Positions 1 to 10,711 of a stretch of 64,000 nucleotides of DNA are shown in pieces (the stretch's first letter is position 1; every line of letters begins with the position of its first letter). The translations under genes and the position numbers were made by a program. The notes under the pieces are model-generated. The model did not search any database. It was not told the origin of the DNA and saw only the letters and a list, made by a program, of their open reading frames with translations. This stretch comes from Hyposmocoma kahamanoa (Eukaryota > Arthropoda > Insecta > Lepidoptera > Cosmopterigidae), in contig NW_020653337.1 in assembly GCF_003589595.1 (NCBI RefSeq), positions 2,423,343 to 2,487,342 of the forward strand. The letters are read 5' to 3'.

Positions 1-925
1 CTTTAGTAGGCCATGAATATCGAATTAGCGATACTTTCGTATAATGCATTAAGTTTCGTGGTATGATGAAGCCATCATGTTTTTTGGCCAAATTTTATTA
101 TTGGTGATGGTCACTTTATGCAACACAGTTCTCGATTCTGATCGATTTAAGAAACAAAGGGATAATTCTTAACACCTTACACAATTTTATAAAAATAATC
201 TATACAATTGTTATTGTTTAATTTTTTTTAGATTTCCGGAGCAACTTCTTTTTTCAAAACACGTATTAATAAAGGACTTAATTATTTTATTCTGGTATTA
301 TTTTACTATATTCATATTTCACGGCTTCTTATACTGAACACATAATTGAAAAATCATTATTCTCCGATTTAATCAATCGCTTTAGTGCCGACGGAGGTTT
401 CCCATCACTAAATAGCGCCTGAGACGTCATCGGAGGTAGGTACAAAAAATGTGGCACGCTTGGTTTTTATACAGATCGCGGTACTTGCCTATTTATGTCT
501 GTGACTTCAAAACTGGAATGCAGTAATGCTCATATGGCGGCAGAAATTTTGTATCCTAAATATCAGAAAAAAGAAAGCACTCAACAACTTTTGTATGTAT
601 ATTCAAGACGTACTTTAAAAATTAATTTGTAAGTCAAGGAAGTAGTCGTGACAATCGTGCAACATGAAATCGCTAGCAAAATTAAGGTTCGACAGTCAGG
701 CGATGTTACTATTGTAATTAGATGAATAACATTTTATTTTCCGTGATGCTTCCATTGCATGAGGACACGCGAGGCTCGACGACATTATCTTTGTACCAGA
801 GCTCAATTAAAGTTGGTTGGTTCTTATGATAATGGCTATAAATCAGTACTGCGCTGACTGCCTGTCACTATTATCTTTCGTTCATGTTATTTTCCACTAA
901 AGGTGCCTATAGATTTGCTGATATT

Positions 926-1062
926 TGACCGACTTTAAAGAAGGATGATTTTTCCAATTCGACTGTATTTTTTTTTGTGTGTGGTACGCGTTATTTCGGT
1001 ATTTATGGACCGATTTTGATAATTCTTTTTTGTTGCACAGAGGGGTACCTCAGTATTAGTCC
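926..1062 (+). repeat. R repeat, 5' half
   Basis: It starts GACCGACTTTAAAGAAGGA and runs through GATTTTGATAATTCTTTTTTG to GGGTACCTCAG, matching the first half of the R copies at 51738 and 24759. The S1 copy at 1064 begins where it stops. Confidence 0.65.
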
Positions 1063-1063
1063 A

Positions 1064-1329
1064 CGAACTGCCACCTTCCCTATTTCTGCCGCCAAGCAGT
1101 ATTGTCAGCATTACTGTGTTCCGGTTTTGAAGGGTAAGGGTGCTGGTGAAATTACACGCATATAGGACTTGACAACTTATGTCTCAGGGTGACAGGCGCA
1201 GTGGCAGTGACCGTTAATCTTTGCGATTTAAAGCTCTAAGTGGCATTGCATCTGTTATGGACAGACGTGTAGCTGGCATCAGGCGCATGACTTGTTCGTC
1301 CTGTCACGTGATATTATAAAAAAAATAAT
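1064..1329 (+). repeat. S1 interspersed repeat, 5'-truncated
   Basis: It contains the family landmarks TTTCTGCCGCCAAGCAGTA, GAAGGGTAAGGGTGCTGGTG, CTTATGTCTCAGGGTGAC and a 3' end GTGATATTATAAAAAAAA. The first ~40 bases of the family are missing. It sits between two R fragments in opposite orientations. Confidence 0.75.
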
Positions 1330-1331
1330 AA

Positions 1332-1405
1332 AGAATCCTCAAAATCGGTTCACAAAGGTACAGTCGAATTGAGTCGAATACTTTTTTCGAGGTCGGTTAA
1401 AAATC
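1332..1405 (-). repeat. R repeat fragment, inverted
   Basis: GAATCCTCAAAATCGGTTCAC and TTTTTTCGAGGTCGGTTAAAA are R-family motifs on the minus strand, with an internal deletion. With 926-1062 it brackets an S1 copy, so both outer ends carry the ACCGAC motif facing outward. Confidence 0.55.
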
Positions 1406-1959
1406 AGTTTCATTACACAATAGCGGAAACATAAGAGCCCGATATGAATTCTATTAATATTTGGACACTAATCTTACCTAAAATCTGATTAACATCAGAT
1501 TTTAAGAATACAAACAAATGAACGCTATTTAAATTCAACAATTCTTTTGGTGGTTGACAATAAAGTAAAAGTGCATCTTACCAAAACACTAAAATCAATA
1601 AAAACCGCTAGATTTACCCTTAAAAAATCCACGATTGCAAAAAAGTTTTGTATGACTGCCTGCAGAATTTAAATTATTAAGAGACTGAATCCATTATGGA
1701 CATCTTTCAATAGATACTATACTCCTATAAATTTTGCAAATTTACCTATTTACAACGATAGATATCGTACTAGTGTACTAGATGCGGCATTCCATACACA
1801 CGCTTTGTTTCACTGTGTTTCATGTGCGGTGAAGACACAATACTCAACATCATAGATTAATAAGCAACAGAGGTTCTGACTACACGATAACAGAGTAGGG
1901 ATAATATGACTAAAATAGTTACTATGGTTACCATAAATATAAAATTTAAAAATTTAAAA

Positions 1960-2330
1960 AAGACTTCTTCTTCTTGTCCTTATCGCTCGCTAGGTGGGGT
2001 CGGCACAACATGTATTTTTCTTCCACTCTCCCCTACCAGCCGTTTTATACTCTACAGCTTTTTATCTCACTCACACCTTTCTTATCCATGTCATCTTTCA
2101 CACAACCCATCCATCTTTTCTTTGGCCTTTCTTTACCCTTATATCCCTCCAAATTCATATCTAACACTCTTCTCGTCACAATGACATTCTTCCCTCCGCA
2201 TGACATGTCCATACCGCACTAACCTATTACTCCTCATCTTTTTTGTCACTGGCGCCACTTTCAAACGTCCACTGATGTATTAATTCCTCATCTTATCCTT
2301 CGTCACTCCACACATCCACAAAAATGTAAA
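1960..2330 (-). pseudogene. RTE-like LINE, C-terminal reverse-transcriptase tail (relic)
   Basis: Minus-strand translation gives the familiar end of arthropod endonuclease/reverse transcriptases, with stretches such as NRLVRYGHVMRREE and KKRWMGCVKDDMDKKG. It ends in a short basic DKDKKKK tail near 1970. Several stops and frame changes are present, so it is dead. Only the last ~120 codons of the ORF are retained, as expected for a 5'-truncated insertion. The family assignment (RTE-type) is from recognition of this C-terminal signature, not from a search. Confidence 0.7.
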
Positions 2331-3709
2331 AAAGACTAGGCTGCATGATCTAAAGATCTTTGCCTCTCTCCAAGGAAAAGTACATAACGTCCATAATTTC
2401 AACTACTCGACTTTATTGTTTTTCTTTTACTTAATTTGGTTTTCTTTTTAGTACTATAATAATTATAAACAGTAAGCGGAAAGCCCCTGGGTCAAAGGAA
2501 AATGAAATATATTGTGCAACTAATAGCGACTTTGCCAGGGACTTTACATTAAGAGGGAGCAGAGGAAAAATTCCTAATTTTCGATTTGTTTTAGAGGGGT
2601 ATATCCACTTTAAAGTTAAAAATAAAATATTATATGAGTAACTACACGATATATTCAAGCATAGACATTAATCAGAAACATAAAACAATAAAGTTTCCTC
2701 GATAGATAAAAATCACGAAATGACCTCTAATTTTCACATTTTTTCGATTTATCCTCGAAATGCTACAGGTTATTAGGACAAAAATTAGATAATTAATTAT
2801 ATTTATGCATGCTCGACAACTGTCACTACGGATTTTTTTAAATCCCTTTAGTTTTAGAGTTATTCCGCTAAAACGAATTTGGTACTTTTAATGCGCTAAA
2901 TTCAACATCTCCTGTCGCATGTCACGCGAACTTCAGGCATAGGTATATTTGTTTCACAAATTTGGGCGAAAAAACTTTTTTGGCATGAAAGCTCTTAATT
3001 TACTAGCTAAGAATAAATATCATAGGTAAACACTCAATGTTCTCTGCCCGCCTATCTCATTCCCAATAGGTATAGACTGTCACGTCTGTCCACGGTACTA
3101 CGGTACTCATAGTCTTTGATAAAATTCAACACTAAAACAAAACATATACAATACATATCACTATTGATAGTGTTTTGTTTGGAACGTGTAGTTGCTGTGA
3201 ATGTTCTTGTCTATAGCATATATGTGGTCTGTGTTGTCTATAGATTGAACTCTTCAATTATCTTAATTTTTGTTCGTAATTAAAATCTAAAGAATTATTG
3301 AAAGTCATAGAACAAAACGGACCAGGATTGTATGATTAACATCATAAACAACAGATGTTAATAATACAGTCCGGTGAGGTTGTCAGTATTTTAAAAAATG
3401 ACAATGTATAATAATTATTTTTATAAGTGACATTTCCTCGATTGTGTTAATCGATTACGGCCATTCTCACATTCGGTATTCTCAGCCTAATTACCGTAGA
3501 GATTTCTGTCTCCTCAGCCTAATTACCGTAGCCATTGATTTTCTAGCTTAATATACCCAATGACCTTAGAATAATAACGCATAGAAACCTAGCCCGCACA
3601 CGCTAAGTGAGGTAAATTGTAGGGCGCCCTATGGGCCTACACGAGCGAGCGGGCTGTCAGTGCTCAAGGTCAAGTTGCACCGCGAGCAGCTCAAAAATTT
3701 TTGCTAAAA

Positions 3710-3811
3710 ATGACGAAATGTGCGGTAATTGGGTTTAAAAATAGATCAGACAAATATAAAATAGACACTAACATCACATTCCACAAGGAAGTAACGCGTT
3801 TCAACTTGTAT
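3710..3811 (+). pseudogene. THAP-domain N-terminus of a transposase (relic)
   Basis: An ATG at 3710 opens MTKCAVIGFKNRSDKYK, followed by NITFHKEVTRFNL. THAP zinc fingers start with M-x-x-C, have a second Cys about five residues later, and carry an ITFH/ISFH motif. Here the second Cys position is Phe, while the copy at 31.6 kb has Ser at the same place, so both are inactive. The frame is lost soon after. The assignment rests on motif spacing and was not searched. Confidence 0.55.
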
Positions 3812-4381
3812 TTTTATGTAAATATTCACTAAAATAGAAAATTAATTTCGTTGCAACAAGATACGAAAATGTTGCAAAGTAACGGGTTTTTTCTCCCCAT
3901 TTTGCTATTCTGTTTCAAAATAATTATATTACGTAATTTTTTGAGAATAGGCAATATCGCGAAGGTTGCAAAATTTCTACAAATGTACACCGCTGCAAAA
4001 ACATTGTAGGGAATTTACGTTAGCTATTTTTACGAAATATATTTAGTATTTGCCTTCATTAGTTTCATGTGAAAAATCTTTATTTTTGTTCATCATATAC
4101 TCATTTAAAAAAATTGTCTTGCCCAGACTCAAAAGTTCTTAACTAAAATTATTTCAGGAAACTAACATTGGCTAAAAAGTCATCGTCAGTTCTCCAAAAT
4201 CGTGTATAATTAACTTTCAGGTTCAGGTTCTTAATTTTAATTGTGTACTTTTCATGTAAGCATGCCCATATATAACAGATAATATCAGGCTATTTATATA
4301 TTCAAATTCGATAGTCGCACTTAAACTCGCTTGTAGATTTTTGTTCATATATAAGTTAAATAAAAATTGGGTAGTATTTAA

Positions 4382-5334
4382 TAAGGTGCCTATAGATTTG
4401 CTCGACAGTAACGATTGAGAATTATAGACGTTTTCGAGGAGTTTTAGAGTGCTTATTACGAATGTAGCATTAATTTCTAAATCCAAGATGATTGACAACA
4501 ATTTTCAAAAATGTATTTTTGGTAAACCATAAGGAAATGGCATGTATATCTAAATACAAGATGGCGGACAAGACTTCTAATTCTTCTTTTTCTAATTCTT
4601 CGCCATCTTGGATTTAGAAATATGTGCTATATTCGGAATGAGCAGCCCCAAATACCTTGAAAACGACACCCAACTTGCCATTATTCGAAAAATCGTGCCC
4701 GCCATCTTGGATTTAGAAATTAGTGCCATGTTCTTAATGAGCACCCCCAAATACCTCGAAAAGGACACCCAACTTGCTATTATTTAAAAAGTCATGTCCG
4801 CCATCTTGGATTTAGAAATAAGTGCTATATTCCTAATGAGCACCCCCAAATACCTCGAAAACGATCCCCAACTTGCCATTATATGAAAAATCGTGCCCGC
4901 CATCTTGGATTTAGAAATGAGTGCCATATTCGTAATGAGCACCCCCAAATACCTCGAAAATGATACCCATATTGCATTTATTTCAAAAGTCGTGTCCATC
5001 ATCTTGGATTTAGAAATAAATGCCATATTCGTGATGAGCACCTCGAATACCTCGAAAACGATTCCCATATTGCATTTATTTGAAAAGACGTGTCCGCCAT
5101 CTTGGATTTAGAAATGAGAAAAGTCGTGTCCGCCTTCGTGTATTCAGATATAAATGCCATTTCCATAAGGATTACCAAAAATAAATTTTTGAAAATTCCT
5201 GTCACTTGACAGTATTGTATGATGAGACATGTATTGTCGATCAACAGTAACGATCGACAAAATCGAGCATATCTATAAGCACCTGATCGACAGTAACGAT
5301 CGACAAAATCGAGCAAATCTGTAGGCACCTCTAA
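4382..5334. mobile_element. Foldback element with long complex inverted repeats
   Basis: The left end AAGGTGCCTATAGATTTGCT is mirrored at the right end (AAATCTGTAGGCACCT), where it occurs twice with the spacer CGACAGTAACGATCGACAAA. The inner arms also match in inverse orientation: TTTTTGGTAAACCATAAGG at ~4516 against CCATAAGGATTACCAAAAA at ~5163. The core is a tandem array. An isolated left-end relic, AGGTGCCTATAGATTTGCTG, occurs at 901. No ORF with transposase features was seen. Confidence 0.65.
4600..5110. repeat. 99-bp tandem repeat array, ~5 units
   Basis: CATCTTGGATTTAGAAAT recurs at 4604, 4703, 4802, 4901, 5000 and 5098, giving a period of 99 (last step 98). Each unit also carries GAGCACCCCCAAATACCTCG and a CCCAACTTGCCATTAT-like segment. 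Units differ by scattered substitutions. Open frames here on both strands are by-products of the array. Confidence 0.9.
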
Positions 5335-6389
5335 CTTAACGATGAGTTAAGCAAGATACAATTTCCCCACTTTTGAGGGAAATGTTATTCCATGGCATCA
5401 TTATTTGTATATTTGTGTGCGTGCCGACGAGCGTAAATACAAGTTGCTTACGCCTACATGAATTTGATTTTTGCCTCACTTGTGACAGTTCGTTTTTTAT
5501 GAAACTATCATTATATGCGTTATTATTCTAAGCCCAATAACATTGAAATATGAACAACTTTATGCTTAACTATCAATATATCTAAATGGCATTAGAATAG
5601 ACAAAGTAGTTTTCGACTTATTAAGAAATAAACATTTTATGGAAACGGTAATTAGATGTAATTACCGTAGCCGTGGATACGGTAATTAGGAAGTTCAAAC
5701 ATTTAAAAAAAAACCGAATTTTTTGACAGCTGAATTATTATTTGTATATTTTGCTACATTTGGTTTATTTCTACTGATACAAGTGCCATTTAAGATATTT
5801 TAAAACAAATTTAAAGTAGGTTTTTTAATGTTTAGTAAGTGATAATGATTAAAAATTATTCCAATTCTTTCTTATGATTAATCACAGCTGTTAGAAACAC
5901 GGTGTAATAATTGAAATTTTGATTATTTGTGCCGATGAAAAATCTTAAAAATTAAAAAATACATATTTTATATCAGTGCAATTAATTACAAAAAGTGAGG
6001 AAAATTAAAATCAAATATTTTAATTATGTGTAGTTAGCATTGACCTTAATTGATAGGTCAATGGTTATTAGTTGTTTTTTACAATTTTTGTTTTTATGTT
6101 TTGTTATAAATGTTTGAACTTTCTAATGACCATAGCCATAAAATATTTGTGTTTTAAGAACACTAAAACTACTTTATCTGATACAAACTGATGGTTTAAC
6201 TTAAAGTTATTCATATTTCAATGTTATTTGATATAACAAGCGAAAAAAACAATGGCTATGGTAATAAGAACACCGAAATTGCTACGGTAATTAGGCTGAG
6301 AACACCGAATGTGAGAATGCCCGATTGCAATTCCTTCGTACTTCGCGACACGACATGACCAACAACGGTATGTTTCTATAAAAAATGCC

Positions 6390-6425
6390 TATTCATTCTA
6401 GCCTTGAATAGTGCCAAATTTTAGT
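6390..6425. repeat. Fragment of an unclassified repeat (AATGCCTA..CCTTGAATAG)
   Basis: AAAATGCCTATTCATTCTAG and CCTTGAATAGTGCCAAATT recur in longer form at 12692-12760 and 55955-56020. It is probably a LINE tail, but its identity is unknown. Confidence 0.5.
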
Positions 6426-6856
6426 TTCCGGGAAACTCCGATGCCGGTCCGACGACGGCCGGTATTGTGTTCTATTTCTTTTCCATGCCCATTAGGGAGA
6501 AGGAAGCAAAGTGCTTCGTGAGAGTGGGTGGTATATCAATCATATAAAAATGGAATTACGCAGAATTTCTTATCGAGCGAAAAAAGAACGGTGAGCGTGA
6601 ATCTAAATTGTAAAGACGTTGAGCACACTTTCCGAAATGTATTTGATAGAAAACCGATAGGCTCGCCGCTCTGCGATGGTTGAGGTTACTACTGAGAATA
6701 TATGGGTATTTGGTTTTTGAGGCTTTGGTTCTGTTAGGGAAGAGTTTCTCAACCTTTTTCTACTCATGGACTCCTCTCATAATTTCATTGAGCCTACGGA
6801 CCCTTTCCGAAAAAAACAAACTAGGTTTAGCTTTTACTACCTTATATTGTCTGCGA

Positions 6857-7142
6857 CATTGACTTACAAATAAATGGACGACGGGTCTAATACAAAAACC
6901 ACGAAAAAAATGTCCCAAGTCAACCTATTTAAACGTAGTGACATGTAAAGGAATATGAAAAAGCTAAAACGTTGAATTTAAATTGTAATGTCATCGCAGT
7001 ACTGTCTAATTTTGCTTGCTTCGCTGTCAGTCGAACAAACGAAGACTAAAGCGTGAATGACGCTCTGTATACGATTTTAACGCTCTATAAGTTCGGACAC
7101 TTTTTAGCGCGGACCCGACGTCCATATAATTGTAAGTCAATG
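6857..7142 (+). mobile_element. hM: hAT-type MITE, copy 1
   Basis: 286 bp with inverted ends CATTGACTTACAAATAAATG / TTGTAAGTCAATG, flanked by the perfect 8-bp direct repeat GTCTGCGA (6849-6856 and 7143-7150). Three further full-length copies are at 21612, 23865 and 32225. The 8-bp duplication points to the hAT superfamily. Confidence 0.92.
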
Positions 7143-7195
7143 GTCTGCGATTAAACTTTACGTAATAGTTAGTGTCGAATCTGTCGAAAAAAGTC

Positions 7196-7545
7196 AATCG
7201 TCGAATCCGACTCTGTCGAAGTCACTCAACGAGCTATGGAGCGAGCAATGAGGAGATCTGTAGAAGAACGACAGTCACCGACATAGCTCGAAGGATTAGA
7301 AAGTTGAAGTCGCAGTGGGCAGGGCACATAGCTCGTAGAACTGACGGCCGTTGGGGCAGAAGGATTCTTGAATGGAGACCACAAACCGGAATGCGTTGAG
7401 TGCCACCTACTAGATGGATGGATGACCTGGTAAGGGCGGCGGGTAACCGATGGATTGCGTCCGACCGGCTGGTCTGGCAATCTTTAGGAGAGGTCTATGT
7501 TCAGCAGTGGACGTCCTTCGGCTGATATAATGATGATGATGATGA
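7196..7545 (+). pseudogene. RTE-clade LINE, C-terminal tail and 3' end
   Basis: Translation gives the RTE hallmark ...WAGHIARRTDGRWGRRI LEWRPQTGMR, then a stop (TGA), then in frame VPPTRWMDDLVRAAGNRW and SLGEVYVQQWTSFG. The 3' end is (ATG)n, ATGATGATGATGA, which is typical of RTE elements. At least one in-frame stop makes it dead. A second copy of the last ~40 codons is at 50757-50890. Confidence 0.8.
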
Positions 7546-7715
7546 ATAGGTAGGCTCGTCACGGACCCACGGCGTTCATTACACGGATTTCTTAGGGGAC
7601 CATGGACCACAGGTTGAGAAACCCTGTGTTAGAAAACGGACCAATATTTTTTTTTGTTTTTAAGAGAAAGAAGGAAAGATTTATTTGACTAACACAAATG
7701 TGACCTTAATTTTAA

Positions 7716-7921
7716 TAGCAGTAGAGTTCTTTGTGAAAGAGTTCATCCAGGTTTCGAACAGGATATTATCTTACCTATTTCTAGTAATGCGAGCATTACT
7801 TCGTTTCGTTTTTGGAGGGTGCGATTTAAAGGTCTGAGAGGCAATGCAACTGTTACGGGCAGGCGTATGTGACCAACAGGCGCAGAACTTGTTAGTCCCG
7901 TCACTTGGCATTATGGAAAAA
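7716..7921 (+). repeat. S1 interspersed repeat, internally deleted
   Basis: Both ends are kept: AGTAGAGTTCTTTGTGAAAG at the start and CCCGTCACTTGGCATTATGG at the end. About 90 bases of the middle (the GCTGGTGAAATTACAGG segment) are missing. Confidence 0.7.
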
Positions 7922-8209
7922 AACGAAAGCATTCAAAAGTAAAATACAAATAAATAATTACAAAACACAAATATAAAAATAAAAATAAAATTACAACACA
8001 AATTATTCACATAAACACGAAGTATAAAAATGCAATTGTGTGGTATCAGCTGCGGTAACAAAACTTTTCGCTCCACCGAGTCCAAGGTATCGGATAGACA
8101 CGTCCCAAAAGTGACAGCAGGACTTCATATTCGAGCGAATTAGTACCTTTGGTATAAAATATAAATAATAAAGGCATATGTGATTATACACCAAAAGTGA
8201 TTTTATCAC

Positions 8210-8400
8210 ATGAAATTCACGAAAATAATTCGAACCACATGAAACAAATAATGCATATGTGAAATTTTACAACCTTTCTACTTAAGCATGAAAACGTTTT
8301 CGATTATTTTCTTCTGTACAATCTTTAATCCTCTCTCCTGAAATTTATTATTTCTCAGATGTGGCCTTAATTACATCAAGGCGTCTAATACCACCACAAA
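8210..8400. repeat. Unclassified repeat containing CAGATGTGGCCTTA
   Basis: ACATGAAACAAATAATGCA.. through CAGATGTGGCCTTAATTACA aligns with 49330-49510 (GAAACAAATTACGTATAAGG.. CAGATGTGGCCTTATTACA). A related stretch TTTTGCAGATGTGGTCTCA is at about 8839. Class unknown. Confidence 0.5.
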
Positions 8401-9097
8401 AAAGCTATTATATCCATATTTAGCTCTCAAATTGGAGTGATAAACCGGCGTTTTAAAATTTTATCACAATAGCTAACATGGCGAGCACCGTGACGTCACG
8501 TCTTTACGTCATCGCGAGCGCCACAATCAATGAGTGCAAAAGATTAACTCAGTACCAAACACGGCTGCAAGGTCTCAGCTGATTTTAATACATTTTGACA
8601 GTTCTGCACAGTAATTTTATCAACGTAAAAATTGAACGCGACAAACGAAGATGATACATGGCACAATACGCTTTTAATTGTATTTTATATGCTTTTACCG
8701 TGACATGCAAATAAATTATTTGGCTATGACTTTGAATAATACCATATTCCCTAGATTAAAATCATTTATAAATCTGTAGTATGAAGCCTCAACAAATTGT
8801 AACAATTTCAATCCGCCAAAATCCCGTATAATTGTCATTTTGCAGATGTGGTCTCATTTAAACGAGAAAGAGAAATATTCAAATTTATTGTATTCGAAAG
8901 ACAAACGTCGGATAATGCTACGATATCGCTCTGTTTCACGATTGCTTGATTTTACAAGTATCATTTAATACTAGTCGTGAAAATGATGAACATTATTTAA
9001 AAATATCGTGATCGGTTGAAGTCTTTTTTTCCGCAATAGAGTAACAATAGCGTGCCAAACAACCTCACCATTTACCGGGTGTCAAATAATATTATTA

Positions 9098-9458
9098 TTA
9101 ATTAAATTTTTATTGAATTGATATTCAATTATTTTTTGTGAAATTACTCCACTAGTTTGTTATAATTATTAATACAAAGATCGAACACTCAGAAAAAACA
9201 CTCAGAAAAAATTCCTTCGATCCGGTCGGATTCGAACCGACGTCTTCTTGCATACCGTGCCAGACGCTACACCAACTAAGCCACGGAACGAACCAACGGA
9301 CCTCACGAATTTTTCTATGTGCTTGCGTCGTGTCTTTGTACTTGGTCTTTCAACGACTTTTTAGTCGTAGCGCCATCTATGAGAAATCTATTGCAGATTT
9401 ATCACCCAGTTAGTACCTTTACAGCTACCAGTCCTGGCGAGAGATGTCGCTATTCACT
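9098..9458 (-). repeat. tSINE-B, tRNA-derived SINE, copy 1
   Basis: On the minus strand the head reads GTGGCTTAGTTGGTGTAGCG (A box) and CGGTTCGAATCCGACC (B box), spaced as in a tRNA. The body passes through CACTCAGAAAAAATTCC to an AT-rich tail. About 100 bases of its tail are repeated directly at 9459-9560. Confidence 0.8.
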
Positions 9459-9642
9459 GTATTAATTAAATTGTTATTGAATTGATATTCAATTATTTTT
9501 TGTGAAATTACTCCACTAGTTTGTTATAATTATTAATACAAAGATCGAACACTCAGAAAAAATTCCTTCGATCCGGTCGGATTCGAACCGACGTCTTCGT
9601 GGCTTAGTTGGTGTATCGTCTGGCTCGGTATGCAAGAAGAAT
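9459..9642 (-). repeat. tSINE-B, copy 2, with inverted head
   Basis: The tail and B-box half are on the minus strand. Then at ~9598 the sequence switches to the plus-strand A-box half (GTGGCTTAGTTGGTGTATCG..GGTATGCAAGAAG). The tRNA module is thus broken into two inverted halves. Confidence 0.7.
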
Positions 9643-9937
9643 GATTATTACAATAATCACAAAAAAATGAAAGAATTATTACAATTTTTACAAAGAGAAA
9701 ACATAAATTATAACATAACAAAAATCTGAGTAGGTTAATCCGTACACTGCGATTCATTGACGTGAACTCGTAACAAAACTGGCACTCGTTTGGCGTACGT
9801 AAGTACGCTTACTCACTATCATAAAAACAACCACTACTCGAGTAAAAGACCTGTGAACGAAAATAATAAGTTATAGCGAAACAGATAAATACCCTCGCAG
9901 GAGTGTTACAATAAAAAAAAAACTCACGTATACAGGA

Positions 9938-10126
9938 CGTTCAGAGTTTATTTAATAAATATGATTTAAGATTTGTTTTTATGCTGTTAGTTGTAAGGTT
10001 AACATTTATTTCTGGTGGTAGTGAATTAATTATTTTAGGTATCTGATAACTCAGTCGATTTTTATCGTATATATTATTATAACGAGGTATTATCACTAAT
10101 TGATTGGTTGCACTTCGAGATTCCAT
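9938..10126 (-). pseudogene. LINE reverse-transcriptase C-terminus (relic)
   Basis: A minus-strand frame of ~60 codons contains NQLVIIPRYNNIYDKNRLS and YQIPKIINSLPPEIN, then a Lys/Asn-rich end SIKTNLKSYLLNKL before the stop. These are motifs of the extreme C-terminus of CR1/jockey-type LINE polymerases. The reverse-transcriptase core is missing. Confidence 0.6.
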
Positions 10127-10395
10127 TTTGTGACTGACTTTTTTTGCAAGTTTTTATTAAAAAATTGTTCTATAAGCAAGTTGTATTTAATTTTATCATG
10201 AATCTGTAAGATTTTACAATATTCGAAGAGATCGATTGATTGTTATTTTTATGTATTACCTTAACTTTGTATGGAACTATTATCTTTATTAAACGTAATT
10301 GAAATTGATAATAAATTAAGCTTAGTTTTATATAACCTACTATAGCTACTAAGGCCATAAGAAATCATGGGTTCTCCCAAAGGCAAGTATTGTAT

Positions 10396-10503
10396 TATTT
10401 ATTTTTCTCATGAGTTTGGGAGTTATTTGTGGTTGTCTATGTGTGTGTCCATGGCACCTGCGATATAGGGTTTCTCTAGTGCGGGGCTAAGAGTGTGTGC
10501 GTT
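10396..10503 (+). repeat. tSINE-A fragment lacking the tRNA head
   Basis: TTGTGGTTGTCTATGTGTG, GTCCATGGCACCTGCGA and GTGCGGGGCTA are body motifs of tSINE-A. The A/B-box part is absent. Confidence 0.75.
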
Positions 10504-10711
10504 ACAAAAAAAATAGGCATTTAAAATCAATCCTATGGTCAAATAAAAAACAAACGGCGATAGGACTTAATATCTATTATCATTTCGTAATTTTTAGCCA
10601 TTGATTTTCTAGCATTGTAAATGATTGTAAAGCAATGTTTGTAGAAACATGTGCATTCCAAAATATGAATTCATCTATATGCCTAATATAAAAGAAAATA
10701 GATAAATAGAT

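Larger units (their letters stand above)
3565..5532 (+). mobile_element. THAP-bearing (P-like) DNA transposon relic
   Basis: Both ends carry the inverted motif CTTAGAATAATAACGCAT / ATGCGTTATTATTCTAAG. Flanks CCCAATGAC (3556-3564) and CCCAATAAC (5533-5541) form a near-perfect direct repeat, as expected of a target duplication of about 8 bp. A THAP-like N-terminus lies at 3710-3811. A second, internally deleted copy in the opposite orientation is at 31430-31811. A foldback element at 4382-5334 is inserted within it. P-superfamily membership is inferred from THAP plus duplication size. Confidence 0.65.
3459..6321. mobile_element. Outer TIR element (unclassified), disrupted by nested insertions
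   Basis: The left end (CATTCTCACATTCGGTATTC, TCAGCCTAATTACCGTAG) is mirrored at the right end (CTACGGTAATTAGGCTGAG, CACCGAATGTGAGAATG). Flanks CGATTACG and CGATTGCA agree at 6 of 8 bases and may be a decayed target duplication. Its own sequence is 3459-3555 plus about 5542-6321. The middle is occupied by the THAP-type element. No ORF over 60 codons survives in its own sequence. Confidence 0.65.
6733..7631. repeat. hAT-like repeat (TTCTCAACC ends), split by two later insertions
   Basis: It opens GAGTTTCTCAACCTTTTTC and closes GGTTGAGAAACCCTGTGTT, an inverted pair. Similar ends are seen at 13066-13425 and 16425-17205. A hAT MITE (6857-7142) and an RTE tail (from ~7196) sit inside, so this host repeat is older than both. 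Confidence 0.5.

Noticed and set aside
4784..5328. Open frames on both strands over the tandem array
   Set aside because: The 99-bp period is divisible by three, so one lucky frame repeats. The peptides simply echo the array.
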